Shown: positions 11,103 through 23,557 of the stretch, one piece after another
Position numbering within the stretch: position 1 is the stretch's first letter
Layout of the letters: each line of letters starts with the position of its first letter
Source of the DNA: Aricia agestis
Lineage: Eukaryota; Arthropoda; Insecta; Lepidoptera; Lycaenidae
DNA: 64,000 bases
Assembly (NCBI RefSeq): GCF_905147365.1
Contig: NC_056417.1
Location: 5,292,501-5,356,500 of the forward strand
Direction: 5' to 3'
Notes under the pieces: model-generated
Seen by the model: only the letters and a program-made list of their open reading frames with translations
What the model was told of the DNA's origin: nothing
The model's database searches: none
Made by a program: the position numbers and the translations under genes

Positions 11103-12923
11103 TCATCTGAACTCATAAATCTGGATGCTGTGTTCCGGAACATGGCTTAGTGTTAGAGATTGGAACCTGAAAAAAAATTGGTCTATAGAGATTTATGCTC
11201 TGTTCTTATTTATTTTGAACTAGAATATAAAACTAAGTAAAGCTCAGTGTCATATTTATATTTTTTATAAGTGTAATCCACTTTATTTTCACGGCCCCAC
11301 ATAAAAAATCTACAGGGGTGGACATTGCCACTCCTAGGCCACAGCCTATATGGCCTATTTATAAATCTAGGCCTGACATAGCTAATTACACATACTAATT
11401 AGTACATACATACACCAATTAAAATGTCATTTATTCCAGTATAATAAAAACTATAACAAAGGTGATCTGAGAAGAAATTATCTGTAACTATGTCATGGAC
11501 ATATTACTGAATGACTAAGTCAATAGGAAAACTTAAATGAATCATTGTTCAAACTAGCCTTACTAAATTGATTTTAATAAAAACCTTTAAGAATGCCTAT
11601 TAAATGTACCACAAAATTAGTTCTGTTATTGGCTCTGGTATATGTATACATACATAGATTTATACATAACTTCTATTAGATACTATGAATAATAAAAACT
11701 AAGTCATAACTCCCATACTATTACCGTTTTAAATTTGGTTCCTTTTAATCTGTCATGACTCATGTAACATCAGCCTAGTACCGCTCAAGGTCACCTAAAT
11801 ATTGCAAATATATTGAAATGTGTACCTACGGTACACTTTTTTGACAAGTATTGTGGAGCATGTTTTTTGACAGAGTTACTTTTCTTCACTTTTTATTATT
11901 CGTAGATTAGATAAAATTATGGTGATGACAATTAATAAAGTTGTTAGTAAATTAACACCTAAAAATGAATAAAGTTAATCATAAAAAGTATGCTTACCAC
12001 TCTGAGCTTCTGTGATAATAGTAACCCTCTATGGTAGCCGCTGACTTATGAAAGCAAATGTAATAAAATCCAGCAAAAGAAGCACCATTGATATCCTTAA
12101 TTGTGTGATCGGGCACTAAAAAGTGTTCCTTCCACCTCATAAAAACATAATCAGCCTTTGCGAGAGAATCATAGTCGAATGAGTCCGAATTGAATGTTTT
12201 CAGGTATGGTACAAATAGGTCAAATTTGCTCTGAAATCAGAAATTAGTCATAATGTCTTATGCAATATGTATCTTGATATTCTGATGACACAGATCTAAT
12301 ACAAGAAGGAAAATTATAACCTTAATATCAATGGTGTAAGAATTGGAGGGAAAACGAAAAAGATCAATAATAGTTGTTTGAGATGTGATGAACGTTATGA
12401 TTAAAACTTTTACATACAACTATTTAGAATTCATAATACATACCCAGTGTTTCCTATCAACATCTTCATCGGCATCCCATTTTCTGGTGAGAAAAGGATA
12501 TTTGGCAGATATAATTTCTCCATCGAAAAAGGTTGTGAGCGTAGGAAACTCCTCCGTTAAACCCTTTATTTTTAAATATCCACAAAGGTATGAGTTTTCT
12601 TCGTCGACATGCTGCAAACATTCATTACATAAATACAAGTGAAACAAGACACATAATATCAAGGATGTTACAAGCCATAATAAACCAGACAGTACTTTTA
12701 CTCAATAAAACATATTTTCTTCAGTTTGTATGCCATATATATGATGTTTTTAGTTTTTGCGTTCTTCATTACTAACCTGTAACACAACTTCGACTTCGTA
12801 TAGTTTTCCTTTGGACTTTTGGTGCCCTTGAAATTTTGAGCCGTTGTATAGCAGAGACTTCGTTACTCCCGGCTGTTTAGAGTTCGCTGGGGGCGGTGGA
12901 GTTATATCAACTTTAACGGGCAT
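11103..12923 (-). CDS. Gid4: GID4, substrate receptor of the CTLH/GID E3 ubiquitin ligase
   Basis: Four coding exons on the minus strand: 12923-12777, 12611-12444, 12230-11998 and 11166-11103, giving 203 aa. All junctions are GT-AG and phases agree (0, 0, then a split Trp codon). Exon 1 gives PPPPANSKQPGVTKSLLYNG. Exon 2 gives ENSYLCGYLKIKGLTEEFPT and RKWDADEDVDRKHW. Exon 3 gives VFMRWKEHFLVPDHTIKD and ASFAGFYYICF. The 20-residue last exon gives SLTLSHVPEHSIQIYEFR. These are the beta-barrel blocks of GID4/Vid24, which binds proteins with N-terminal proline degrons and delivers them to the CTLH ligase in cytoplasm and nucleus. I chose the Met before PVKVDITPPPP, which has an A at -3; an in-frame upstream Met at 12986 would add 21 residues. 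The long disordered N-terminus of vertebrate GID4 is absent. Confidence 0.95.
11683..11907. mobile_element. MITE with CTACGAATAATAAAAACTAAG ends, copy 1
   Basis: The ends are ATGAATAATAAAAACTAAG and, inverted, CACTTTTTATTATTCGTAG. The body includes GACAAGTATTGTGGAGCATG and CTAGTACCGCTCAAGGTCAC. It lies in Gid4 intron 3, in opposite orientation to the copy at 14573. Confidence 0.85.
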
Positions 12924-12986
12924 TATTTTCCCATTTAACTCTTCGACCCTATTGTGTATGATCTCAAAATAATGACAGATAAACAA

Positions 12987-13369
12987 CCAGTGTCTATTCT
13001 ACTTCGACATGATCATGACAGGTAGTTTTGTTCCAGCAGCTTCTATACAAAGTAGGTATCCGATACCTCAGCGATAAGGAGGAGGAGGCAATAATATTTT
13101 CCGAAAGTAAATCAGTTATTTTACAACAAAAAGGCAATTAAAACACAGGAAGTGAAAGTTTTGAGTCAAAAAACGCACGTTGAAGCACAATTCATCAGTA
13201 CCACAGATGATAATTTATTTTACATTTTATGAAAATTAAAAAAAATATATGTCATAGACTATTTATAGCGTACTTACACGAACATTCACTAAAGTTAAAT
13301 AGCCTATACCTATAGGTAAATATAAAAGGATTATCTGCTGTTTTTTTCGCGAACCGGAACGTTTAAAGG
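12987..13369. other. Divergent intergenic region upstream of Gid4
   Basis: AT-rich sequence that should hold the Gid4 promoter on the minus strand. No repeat or gene is recognised. Confidence 0.4.
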
Positions 13370-14130
13370 GCCCCCGAGACGATCAAACGGTTTGATTCAA
13401 ACCTTACGAGTTTGATGCAACCGTTTGATGTCGGTTTGAATGGTTTGTCAAACGACACTGCGCAGTTTCATTCAATACGCGATGGCGAGTACACGTCTTG
13501 TGATGCAGAAGATGCTCTAGAGTCTAGACTCTAGAGTCTAGATTCCAGAACGACGATCGCGATTTTATTATCTTATGTTTATATCGTTAATGTCCTGCGT
13601 CAGAAGAGAAAAAAAAGAAAACGACTTTGGTCCAAATTAATGGTATGGGCTATGGCCTATCGACTAACGGCCGTTCCCAATATTTGATCTATCTCTGGTT
13701 TTGCCCTACTAGAGATAGGAATAGCTCACATTAGACATTAGAGACATATATTTTATGTCAATTGTGAGCTATTCCTATCTCTAGTAGGGCAAAACCAGAG
13801 ATAGATCAAATAATGGGAACGGCCGTTAGATAATATCGTTTTACCCACGAACATCTACAGAAAGTGCTAGAAACTACAGCTTCTTTTTTCTTCATAATCC
13901 AGCACTAAACTAACGGGGTTTGATCAAACGCGTCGGAACTCCGAACACGATCAAACGGCGCGTCAAACACAAAGAAAATATGAAATTTCATCAAACAAGC
14001 TTCAAACACGTTAATGTTTGACAAACCGTTCAAACTAGCTTTGTAAACGATCAAATCGGTTTGAGTCAAACCAAAATTTACGTGTTTGCAGTTTGAGTCA
14101 AACCGTATGATCGTCTTTGGGGCCCTTAAA
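13370..14130. mobile_element. Foldback element built from GATCAAACGGTTTGA motifs
   Basis: The left end is GGGCCCCCGAGACGATCAAA and the right end GATCGTCTTTGGGGCCC, mirrored. Both arms carry many short copies of GTTTGA and TCAAAC with permutations. The minus-strand open frame 13905-14138 is a by-product of this repetition. A second MITE (13665-13829) is inserted near the middle. Confidence 0.75.
13665..13829. mobile_element. MITE with TAACGGCCGTTCCCAATATT ends
   Basis: Long inverted arms carry TTTGATCTATCTCTGGTTTT, CCCTACTAGAGATAGGAATA and GCTCACA around the core ATATATTTTATGTC. Relatives: 36171-36326 plus its partial tandem duplicate, and an end fragment near 40178-40200. Confidence 0.9.
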
Positions 14131-14299
14131 GGGCCCATTGGATGCAGGGTAGGACTGCACGGCAGTCCTGCAGTGAATTGGCCTTACTGATTGGTTCACA
14201 CTCGGTGTTGCCGGCCGGAAACACCGAGTGTGAACCAATCAGTGAGGCCCATACACTGTAGGACTGCCGTGCAGTCCTGCCGTGAATGGGCCTTTTTAA
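14131..14299. mobile_element. TTAA-flanked MITE (AAAGGGCCCATT ends)
   Basis: The inverted ends CTTAAAGGGCCCATT and GAATGGGCCTTTTTAA flank GGACTGCACGGCAGTCCTGC and a central hairpin on TGATTGGTTCACACTCGGTG. Relatives are at 35877-36030 and, as a stem-only copy, 52672-52722. TTAA at the ends suggests a piggyBac-type target. Confidence 0.85.
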
Positions 14300-14572
14300 C
14301 ATTTTGGAACGAAACGTTAAGGCGGATTTACACGGTTCAATCACATTGAAAGCAATTTCGTTAAAAACCACTAAGCAATAAATATTCAATACGTAAATAC
14401 AATATACATACGTAATAACTAATACGTGTACAGACTACAGTGTACACTCAATATGTGCATTCAATACGTGACAATGCCATGAAAAGAATGAAATTAAAAG
14501 CAATATTGAACAGAAATTGCTAAAAAAATTACTGATATGAGGGTGGTAGATCTACCAATTTTTGGTGCTAAC

Positions 14573-14782
14573 CTACGAATAATAAAAACTAAGGAAAAGT
14601 AACTCCGTCAAAAAACATGCTCCACAATACTTGTCAAAAAAGTAGGTACACATTTCAATACATTTGCAATATTTAGGTGACCTTGAGCGGTACTAGGCTG
14701 ACGTTACATGACAGATCAAAAGGAACCTTTAAAACGGTAATAGTATGGGAGTTACGATTCCTTAGTTTTTATTATTCGTAGG
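14573..14782. mobile_element. MITE with CTACGAATAATAAAAACTAAG ends, copy 2
   Basis: Reverse-oriented relative of 11683-11907, with CTACGAATAATAAAAACTAAG at the left and CCTTAGTTTTTATTATTCGT at the right. The sequence between it and Pkn (14783-15201) shows no feature beyond a likely promoter/5' UTR. Confidence 0.85.
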
Positions 14783-15201
14783 TTCTAACATGGTTCTAAC
14801 ACTACCTAAATCTACCAATTTTTGGCATGATGTCTACTGATTTTCTAAAATTCGGTGTGGCAACACTGCTGGCAACACTTATTGCTTTTGCATGACTTTA
14901 CTCTAGACCAAAAAAATAAAAAATTGTTTATGGGTATGAGTGCTAAAATAAAAAATTTCATCGTCGTCTTCGTCTCGTTGATTTCGCTGGCCGAACGACT
15001 TGTTTATAAATGTTTATAATTTAATTTATTAATTAAGTTTAAAACTTGCGTTTTTACATAATGTTAATTTTTACTTACTACAAGTTTGTTTGCTTTGTAG
15101 TATCATTCATTTTGATCAACGGTTAGTGATAGAAAAGCAATAAGAGTGATATTTTCTCACATAATTATGGTTAACTGACGTTATACAGTGCATCCTCAAT
15201 T

Positions 15202-18200
15202 ATGGCAGACCCAAGTTACTACCACAGTGATTATATTCGACACCCAGTTCTGTACGAGTTGGGAGTCAAGTATGGAATTAAGACGGAATGTATTCCAGAA
15301 ATAGCTTTGCCGTCTAAGTTGGAAGAACTCAAGGATGTCATACGTCGAGAAATACGTAAAGAACTCAAAATAAAGGAAGGCGCAGAAAAGTTGCGAGAAG
15401 TCGCAACCGACCGGAGATCACTTGCTGATGTTGCAAATCTCGTTAAACAAGCAAATATAAAGCTTAATGAACTCAAATCTGACTTACAAGAGTTGGAGTC
15501 GCAGCTTATTCTATCTCGAGGCCAGTCGACTCCTACATCACCTGAAAACCTGTCCTACGATGAGGAAATCATACTGGCTTCGGAGGCGGCACAACAGCAG
15601 CGCCAATTGGGCGAAGGCACTGCAGACCGTAAATTGGCGTCGCTGGAAAAACAGCTAAATATCGAGTTAAAGGTAAAACAAGGCGCCGAAAATATGATTC
15701 AGAGCATAAGCAGCAGCAACCAATCGAGGGACAAAAAACTCCTCGCAGAAGCTCATCAGATGCTCGCTGATTCTAAAGATAAAATTGAATATCTCAAGTT
15801 ACGAATTTCTAAACTAAGTAAGCAGCAAAAAGGAGAAAATGCAGGTGCAAATGGTGATGGTAGAAACTCCGATATGACAGGTGGAGACCCACTGTTAGAT
15901 GAGAGGATCGCAGAACTCAGAATGAGACTGAGGATTGAGGCAGCTGTTGTAGAGGGTTCAAAAAATGCAATAAGGTTGTTACAAAGTGATAAAAAACTTA
16001 CAGATAAGAAGGCTCTCCACGAAGCCCAAACCAACTTACTTGAATCAACACAAAAGCTGGACCTGTTGCGTAGATCACTTGATATGCGCAGGCACGAACT
16101 ACCAGTGGAGAGTGCTGCATTTATAGAACTAGGAAATGAATTGAGAAGCACAGGGTCGAGTCCTGGCTACGTAAGCTTGACTGGAGCTAATGCTTCGAGA
16201 AACCAAATCATGTCTCCATGGCCCATGATAAGTCCATGTGTTCAAGTAACGGGAACCTTAGAAGTGAGATTAATGGGTTGTCAAGATTTGCTAGAGGATG
16301 TGCCCGGTCGCACAAGAAGAGATCCCCTAGCGAGTCCATCCGACTTAAAGTCTTTTGTGAAAGGGGTTACAATTCGTAACTCCATGAAGTATACATATAG
16401 CATTAAAGAAGATACAAGCAATGAAATAATGGCAGTTATGAAACTTGACAATCACACAGTAGCTCAGACCAGTTGGAGGCCATGCTCCCAACAAGCTTGG
16501 GATCAAAGGTACTGATTATACATGTATTGTAATTTGTAACTTTTTTCAAATTATGTATACCTAATTTTTTTTTTTCAACATTTACAAAACATCACCATAT
16601 TACAGTAACATCAACATTTCATAAGCATTAGACGTATTTCACGCAATGTTTGTCATAAGTCTTAAATTGGCTTATATGCAATACCTTGTATCTGTGTGCC
16701 ACCTTTACTACATTATTAGTCACTTTATCTTATCACTACCTGTTCACATGTTTATATTGTGACTAATCAATATATAATAGTATAACTAACACTACTTTTG
16801 AATGTATTATAGGCCTTTTTTATCTATGATCGTAATTAAAATATTTATTATAATGATAAGTAAATAATAATATACATATGTATTTTTTACTCTTCTATTA
16901 TCAAAGTATGTAAGACTTATGATTGAAATATCTCTTAAGTAAAATATTGAAATTTATAACAAGAGATCTAGATATAGCTAGATAAAGGATTATGGCTATT
17001 CTGATTATTATTTACTTTTCTGAACAACTGTTTTTGTTCATAAACCTATTCTTATATCAAAGTTATCTGAAACATAGGCAAAAATAATTAACTGAAACTT
17101 TTCAGTACCCATTTTTTATTAATTTTTATTTCATTTTACTACATTATTTGTGAAAACTCAACAATTATAATTTTCAGATTCACCATCAAACTAGACAAAT
17201 CAAGAGAACTTGAAATAGGAGTCCATTGGAAAGATTGGCGTGGCCTTTGCGCTGTAAAGTTTTTGAGGCTAGAAGAGTTTATTGATGATATAAGACATGG
17301 AATGGCTCTAGAGCTGGAACCTCAAGGCTTGTTGTTTGCAGAAATAAAGTTCTTGAATCCTATCATTTCAAGGAAGCCAAAGCTGCAACGTCAAAAGAAA
17401 ATCTTCAAACAACAAGGGAAAAACATACCAAGAACCTCATATGGCGAAATGCATATACCTGCTGTTGTGTTGGGTAGACTGCTCAAACGTTCATCACCAT
17501 CCATACAAAATATACAAAGTGCCCATATAATTTCACAACAAAGCAACTTTGAAGCAGCTCTGGAGAACAAAGATGTAGAGAACTCCAATGCAACATTTGC
17601 TGGAATGGCAGGAGTGAGACCACTAGGTTTGCCTTCTACTCCTACAACACCTCAAGTGCCTAATATACCACCACCAAAACCGATATTGCCTTTGCAACCG
17701 CCTCCAAATGTTTCAACACTCAGAATGGAAAAAGAATTACAGGAGGCTTTTGCTTTCCTAGAAGACTCATATACTAGAGAAAACTATGTACCAAAAGAGC
17801 CACACTCTTCTACTTGTAATACTCCTCTGGTGGAGTATCCACCGTCACCATCACCAAAAATGGTTCTGGAATTCCCCAGTAATGAAGACCAGATTGTCGA
17901 GATTACGAGTAACATGAGGATTTCATCTTCCCGTTCTTCCTCAGTCATAGAAACGTTAGGGAAGGAGCCAGACTCTAGGAGACTGTCTGGTGAAATGTCG
18001 ATGGACAGCTTCAGATTGCTGAGCGTTCTAGGCAGAGGACACTTTGGAAAAGTCATTTTATCCCAGTATAAACCGACTAATGAATATTTTGCAATCAAAG
18101 CTTTAAAGAAAGGTGATATAATTGCTAGAGATGAAGTTGATTCTTTGTTATCGGAAAAACGTATTTTTGAAGTAGCTAATGCCATAAGGCATCCATTTTT

Positions 18201-18996
18201 GGTTAACTTGTTTGCTTGTTTCCAAACTGAGCAGCATGTTTGTTTTGTTATGGAGTATGCAGCTGGTGGAGATTTGATGATGCATATACATGCAGATGTG
18301 TTCACTGAACCGAGGGCAGTATTCTATGCAGCTTGTGTGGTTTTGGGGCTTCAGTATTTGCATGAAAACAACATAATTTATAGAGATTTAAAGCTCGACA
18401 ATTTGCTTCTGGATACTGAAGGATATGTCAAAATTGCTGACTTTGGTCTGTGTAAAGAAGGAATGGGATGGGGGGATCGTACGGGAACATTTTGCGGTAC
18501 CCCCGAGTTCTTAGCACCAGAAGTCCTGACTGAGACTTCTTACACTAGAGCAGTGGACTGGTGGGGACTTGGAGTTTTAATATTTGAAATGTTAGTTGGG
18601 GAGTCACCATTCCCTGGTGAAGATGAGGGAGAAGTGTTTGATTCTATTGTTAATGACGAAGTTCGCTACCCTAGGACCTTATCACTAGAATCAATTGCCT
18701 TAATGAGACGTCTCTTGAGAAAGAATCCTGAAAGACGTTTAGGATCGTCAGAAAGAGATGCAGAGGATGTAAAGAAACAAGCTTTCTTCCGCAATGTTGA
18801 GTGGGAACAACTACTGTTACGTAAAGTTAAACCACCATTTGTGCCAACAATAAACAATCTTGAAGATGTTAGTAATTTCGATAGTGAGTTTACTTCGGAA
18901 GCAGCAGTATTGACTCCACCTAAAGAGCCTAGACCTCTTACGAGCACCGACCACAAGCTGTTCTCAGATTTCACGTATATGGCAGACTGGTGCTAG
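15202..18996 (+). CDS. Pkn: Protein kinase N (Rho/Rac effector, AGC-family Ser/Thr kinase), 1041 aa
   Basis: Two coding exons, 15202-16508 and 17178-18996; an Arg codon is split AG/A across the GT-AG intron. The N-terminus YIRHPVLYELGVKYG and RREIRKELKIKEGAEKLREV opens the first of three HR1 coiled-coil repeats (about residues 30-105, 125-210, 230-300), which bind Rho/Rac GTPases. A C2-like domain spans about 330-490. A Pro-rich linker leads to the kinase at about 714-975: GRGHFG (721-726), catalytic Lys743, YRDLKLDN with Asp839, DFG at 857 and activation loop TGTFCGTPE with Thr873, the PDK1 site. The C-tail has turn motif LTPP (Thr1015) and hydrophobic motif FSDFTYM with Thr1035, ending MADWC. 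Length is normal for PKN. The kinase acts in cytoskeletal control and dorsal-closure-type morphogenesis in insects. One coding intron is very few for this family. The poly-A signal is at 19346-19351. Confidence 0.97.
16509..17177 (+). other. Only coding intron of Pkn
   Basis: It begins GTACTG and ends TTTTCAG. AT-rich, with no repeat recognised. Confidence 0.85.
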
Positions 18997-20012
18997 GTGA
19001 AATATTATATTTTCTTCTAAGAGATTCTTAATTGTATTTAAACAATAAACCCCCATGGCCTTACATGTGTGAGTGAAATAATCTGTATTTTGATATAATA
19101 ATCATAGTTTTAAGATTATTAATATAGAACACTTTGTTAACTTGTATTTAATGCAGTTGAATGCAATATTTTATAATAAATTGTGTAATTTTAACATAAG
19201 TTTTAAATAGCACTAACTTTATTTTTTTAAAATGTCATGTTACAGATTTATATATTATTATGTAGTTATGAAATTGATTAACTTTAGAAAAAGAATTAAG
19301 TACACGTGTGTCAAATCATTGTTTCAGTCAATTCTTATTATGTGAAATAAAGATATAAACAACATGCATAATATATTTTATTTTTTGTAAAACAAGGCTG
19401 CTGTATATATACATTATTATACGGAATGAACATTATGTATCTAATATGACATATATATTGCTTATGAAACATTTGTCTTACCTTAACATTAATTATTATT
19501 AATATTATAAATATAATGGAAAAGTATTAATCTTACAAAATGTATGTCATTCACCACTATATAAAAATATTGTTTTGCTTATGGATTTGTGCTTCTTTAA
19601 CAATAGTTTTAAGTCTCTTCGTACTGAACGAGTATTTTATCTGATTACTACTAAATACTAGAGAAATATCATTACAAACCCACTGCTCTCATTATTCTAA
19701 AAGGGGTGACAGACTTGCGAGTAAGTACACGGACTTATGGTTTGACGATCTTAATCGCCTGTGTGTCAGCAAAGTTCCTGGGAGCATGGTAATCCAGTGT
19801 GAGCGATTCTCGTGTGTCACCGACGCGAGCCGAGTAAGTTCGCAAACTTAAAACCCGCATACTTTAAGTTCGTATGTCTATCAGGCCTTTTTAACAAGTG
19901 AATTAAAAGAACAAGTTTTAATATCTAACAAATTAACAAACACGCTACATTTGTATATACATTCCACACAAAACAAAGTCTCAAAAATGCATTGTCACAT
20001 TATCAACTATGC
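18997..20012. other. Convergent 3' region between Pkn and insomniac
   Basis: It contains the Pkn 3' UTR with AATAAA at 19346-19351 and the insomniac 3' UTR on the other strand. About 19700-19890 is more GC-balanced, with imperfect repeats of AAGTTCG; nothing coding is recognised. Confidence 0.55.
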
Positions 20013-20736
20013 TCACATTCGCGATCCTTTCTGCTGCAACACTTTTGCTCTATCAGTAGGCTCAATATCATTGCTGTTAAGTGAACTGCCACACTCTCGA
20101 CTGACCACGCACAGGAACTCTGCGTGCTCGTCGTTACCGTAGTTATATTGGGACCCGATGTTGATTAACTGCTCAAATTTCCAGCCATCAGACATGGTAG
20201 AGACCATTTGTGTCAACTCCTCTTCGTGAAACTGTAGAACTCTGTACACATGTTTCTTGGAATCTTTGAGTGGCCTTCGCTCTCTAAGGCAAATTCTTTC
20301 CTTAACTAATCTTATAAGCTCCGTAATATTATAAAATTCAGCCTCTTCTAGGACTCCCTCTTCGGCTATATCATTATTGATAACTAATTTTCCGTGTCGA
20401 AGATAATTGAGCACAGGCGAAAAGTATGTTGGGTCTCTATCTATTAAATAAGCACCGGTTTCGTCCTAAAAGAATAAATATTATTAGGGGAAATTTGAAT
20501 TATACAACAATGTGATTTATGGTTTTTGTACTCACCCTATCCGAAATTAAGTCACTGTCCTCTTGAACTAATCGATATAAAAATGAGTTTTGGTCCCTAG
20601 ACAAGGTAGTTTTGGTTGTTAAAAAGTAAGTTCCTCCAACATTTAGTTTCACCCATTGCTTACTACTTCGCCTTTCATTGTTAAATTTTTGTATATTTTC
20701 TTTAGAATAGTCACCGTCACCTACGTAACCCGCCAT
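20013..20736 (-). CDS. inc: Insomniac / KCTD2-5-17 family BTB adaptor for Cullin-3, 217 aa
   Basis: Two exons, 20736-20536 and 20465-20013, joined GT-AG in phase 0. The BTB/T1 domain starts WVKLNVGGTYFLTTKTTLSR and continues DETGAYLIDRDP, YFSPVLNYLRHGKLV and EEGVLEEAEFYNI. The conserved C-terminal half has VYRVLQFHEEELTQMVSTMS, DGWKFEQLINIGSQYNYG and EFLCVVSRECG, ending RAKVLQQKGSRM. The family forms pentamers that recruit Cul3; fly insomniac controls sleep and vertebrate KCTD5 acts on G-beta-gamma. Length is normal. The gene converges on Pkn. Near-certain family call; the symbol is by insect orthology. Confidence 0.95.
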
Positions 20737-21399
20737 GGTTATGTTTTCATAGACAATTTTATATTTTTACAGATATTTGATGTGTAGCCATGATGAAAAA
20801 TATTTCTAGCATAAACCTTACGAAAGTATATATTAAGTCTATGATTTCTAGCTAATGCAATGGCAGGTATTACACGCATCAATATTATCACGATTTCGTG
20901 ATAATATTGATGGTATAAGCGGCCGAAATCATCAATATTATCACAGAGATTTTAAAAATTCTTGAAATCCACGCGATTATGGTATATACCAAAGAGAATA
21001 TAATCACAGATCACTATCTATGGATCTATGATCTATGGTATATACATTTTGAAATGCAAGAGGTGCTCAGCTCCGTAGTCAGTTCTAACCACGTTCTAAC
21101 TTCTAAGTTCTATGCTTGCTTCTCTACCTGTATTTTAACTAGTATAAATTGAGATCAGTGTTGCTTCTTCTATATTAATCTGTGCTTCTATGTACCTCCG
21201 TCCTCCCATGAGTAAAATATATTTTATTATTATAGATTAACATGCCCATTTTCATGGAATCCGAAAGATGTTTAAATATAACATAAGATAGATAATAATA
21301 ATAAACAATAATCGGTCTTGTTTTGCATGCGTTTAGTTTCAAACGCGCATGTGAGTAATTATTGCTTTTGCTGCTTTTCTCTTATAAAAAAAAAACTTA
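20737..21399. other. Intergenic region with ATCAATATTATCACGA palindromes
   Basis: A palindrome at 20876-20923 (GCATCAATATTATCACGA then TCGTGATAATATTGATG) is followed by another half copy. The motif returns at about 22725. No gene is seen between insomniac and the mariner. Confidence 0.5.
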
Positions 21400-22675
21400 C
21401 GAGGGCTGCTATTTATGTATCCGGAACTGGCCACTTACAAGAACAATATTTAAAAAGTAATTACAACATTTGAAAATACAACTCTTTGGTTGAAGAATAC
21501 ATTTTGTTTCATGAGACTGTCAATTATTTTGAAAATTGCGTGTCTTCATTTGCCATGGATTTAACGCGTGAACATTTTCGTGCAATGATTTACTACGATT
21601 TTCGGCGTGGGCTAAATCAACAACAGTGCTTTATTTAACTCACCGCAATTTTTGGAGATGACGCACCATCAAAAACCACTGTTTATCACTGGTACAGTGA
21701 GTTTAATCGTGGGCGGTCTATGCTCACGGATGAAAATAAAGAAGGTCGCCCAAAAACAGCTGTTGTCCCACAAAATATAGATGCTGTGCGGGAACTAATA
21801 ATGCGTGATCGTCATGTTACATATCGCGAGATAGAGGCGTCCTTGGGCATAAGTATGACGAGCATACATAAGATATTACACGAACATTTGGCTGTAAAAA
21901 AATATGTTCGCGTTGGATTCCGCACAACTTGACAATCGATCAAAAACGGGCTCGTGTCGATTGGTGCAAAAAAATGATAAAAAAATACAACCGTGGTACG
22001 TCAAAAGCCGTTTATAATATCTACACAGGTGATGAATCTTGGATCTATGCATATGACCCCGAAACTAAACACCAGTCAACGGTGTGGGTGTTCCAAGATG
22101 AGCCGAAACCAACAAAAGTTACTCGTGCAAAAAGTACTTTGAAGCAAATGGTCGCCTGTTTTTTTGGAATTAATGGACATGTGGCTACAGTGCCATTAGA
22201 GAATCGTAAAACGGTTAATTCTGAATGGTATACGACCATTTGTTTACCAGAAGTCTTTGAAGAAATAAGAAAGGACAACCGACAACGCAGAATCATATTA
22301 CATCACGACAATGCTAGCTGTCACACCTCAGCTGAAACAACTCAGTTTTTGGAGGGTCAAAAGATCGAATTGACTGGTCATCCGCCGTACAGCCCTGATT
22401 TGGCACCTAACGATTTCTTTTTATTTCCATACGCGAAGAACAAATTACGTGGTCAACGTTTTTCGAGCCACGAAGAGGCTGTTGATGCGTTCAAAATGCA
22501 CGTTTTGGAGATACCTCAATCAGAATGGAAAAAGTGCTATGAAAATTGGTTCCAGCGTATGCAAAAGTGTGTCGACAGATCATCGCGGCGAATATTTTGA
22601 AAAGCAATAAAACCATATTAAATGATATATGTTTGTTTCTTTTTTTAATTCCGGATACATAAATGGCAGCCCTCG
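21400..22675 (+). mobile_element. Full-length mariner element, 1,276 bases
   Basis: The 27-base TIRs begin CGAGGGCTGCTATTTATGTA and end, on the minus strand, CGAGGGCTGCCATTTATGTA. Both sides are flanked by the TA target duplication. Length and the DD34D transposase fit a mariner of the cecropia/mori-like group. Confidence 0.95.
21555..22610 (+). pseudogene. Mariner transposase, broken
   Basis: Starting at the ATG before DLTREHFRAM, the frame hits a TAA at about 21638, shortly after LNQQQCF. It then stays open (helix-turn-helix region, HVTYREIEASLGIS) to a frameshift near 21930. The second frame carries the catalytic parts: TGDESWIYAYDPETK, ILHHDNASCH and PPYSPDLAPNDFFLFP, with 34 residues between the second and third Asp. 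A further frameshift near 22580 displaces the C-terminal GEYFEKQ. So there are one nonsense change and two frame changes, and no active enzyme. The TIRs remain intact, so it could be mobilised in trans. Confidence 0.93.
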
Positions 22676-22835
22676 TACGAGACGACCTTCCTCTAGCGAT
22701 TTCACCTGTGTACTGACGGTGATAATATTGACCGTATAATAGGGCGCTTCAGTACTTGTGATTAGCGTGGATCGCGTGATTCTCGTATCATCAATAATAC
22801 TGACGCGTGTAATCTGCGCCTTTTCCTATATTTTT

Positions 22836-23557
22836 AATTTGATTGTCAAACAGTTTCCATTTTAGTAATTAGATGGCGTATGGGTAGACAACTATCGGTA
22901 ATACCAGGGAATACCATCAATAATTGCTACAAAACTGGGCAAAACAATGTAAAACTTGATACATTTCAACTTGAAAAAGACGCAATAATATTCCAATGAA
23001 TAGGATAGTAAAGTTATTATAACGATGTTTTAGCTAAAATTCACAGAAGAAATAGCCCTATTTACCGATATTCACAGGTCAAATTTCACAGAAATTATAC
23101 ATTTTGGTTTTTACAACATCTTACCTGCACTTGTGCAAGATAACGGATATTTAATGGCTAATATTTTACTAATAATGAATATCAAAAACCCAAAAACCAC
23201 AATTTGGGAAAAAATAATAAAAACCACACGAACAATAAAAAGTAGAAGAAGTTTGATAGTGACATGCCCGCCAAAACTCTTTCAGTTGTCAAGTTTCAGT
23301 TTGAAAAGTTTTTATTATGCCAGCGTGCTCCTAAACTATTACCAGTGTACTGGTCTAATCGCTTAGGCCAATGATCGCTTAGGTTTAAGATATTTTGATT
23401 TATGTCACACTTGACAGTACACTGATATTTTTTGGAAACACAACCCATATGTAGTCAGTGATGCCAACCTGCAGATAATTTCAGATCGGTGAGGAACCAA
23501 TAGAAAATCTAGAAGTGTCTATCCTTACGCCATCTAGTTAAGATTGTTAAAATTAAA
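22836..23557 (+). mobile_element. About 720-base non-autonomous element, copy 1
   Basis: Nearly identical, in reverse orientation, to 29339-30060. Shared blocks include GGTATTACCGATAGTTGTCT (reverse strand), CTAAGCGATCATTGGCC (reverse strand) and AACACAACCCATATGTAGTC. The ends are AGATGGCGTA-type sequences. The 77-residue open frame at 23133-23366 is not kept in the second copy. Confidence 0.85.

Noticed and set aside
13905..14389. Two minus-strand open frames of 77 and 87 residues
   Set aside because: Both lie within foldback and TTAA MITE sequence and have relatives only as repeats (for example 35782-36054).
23133..23366. 77-residue frame in the 720-base element
   Set aside because: The nearly identical copy at 29339-30060 does not preserve it.
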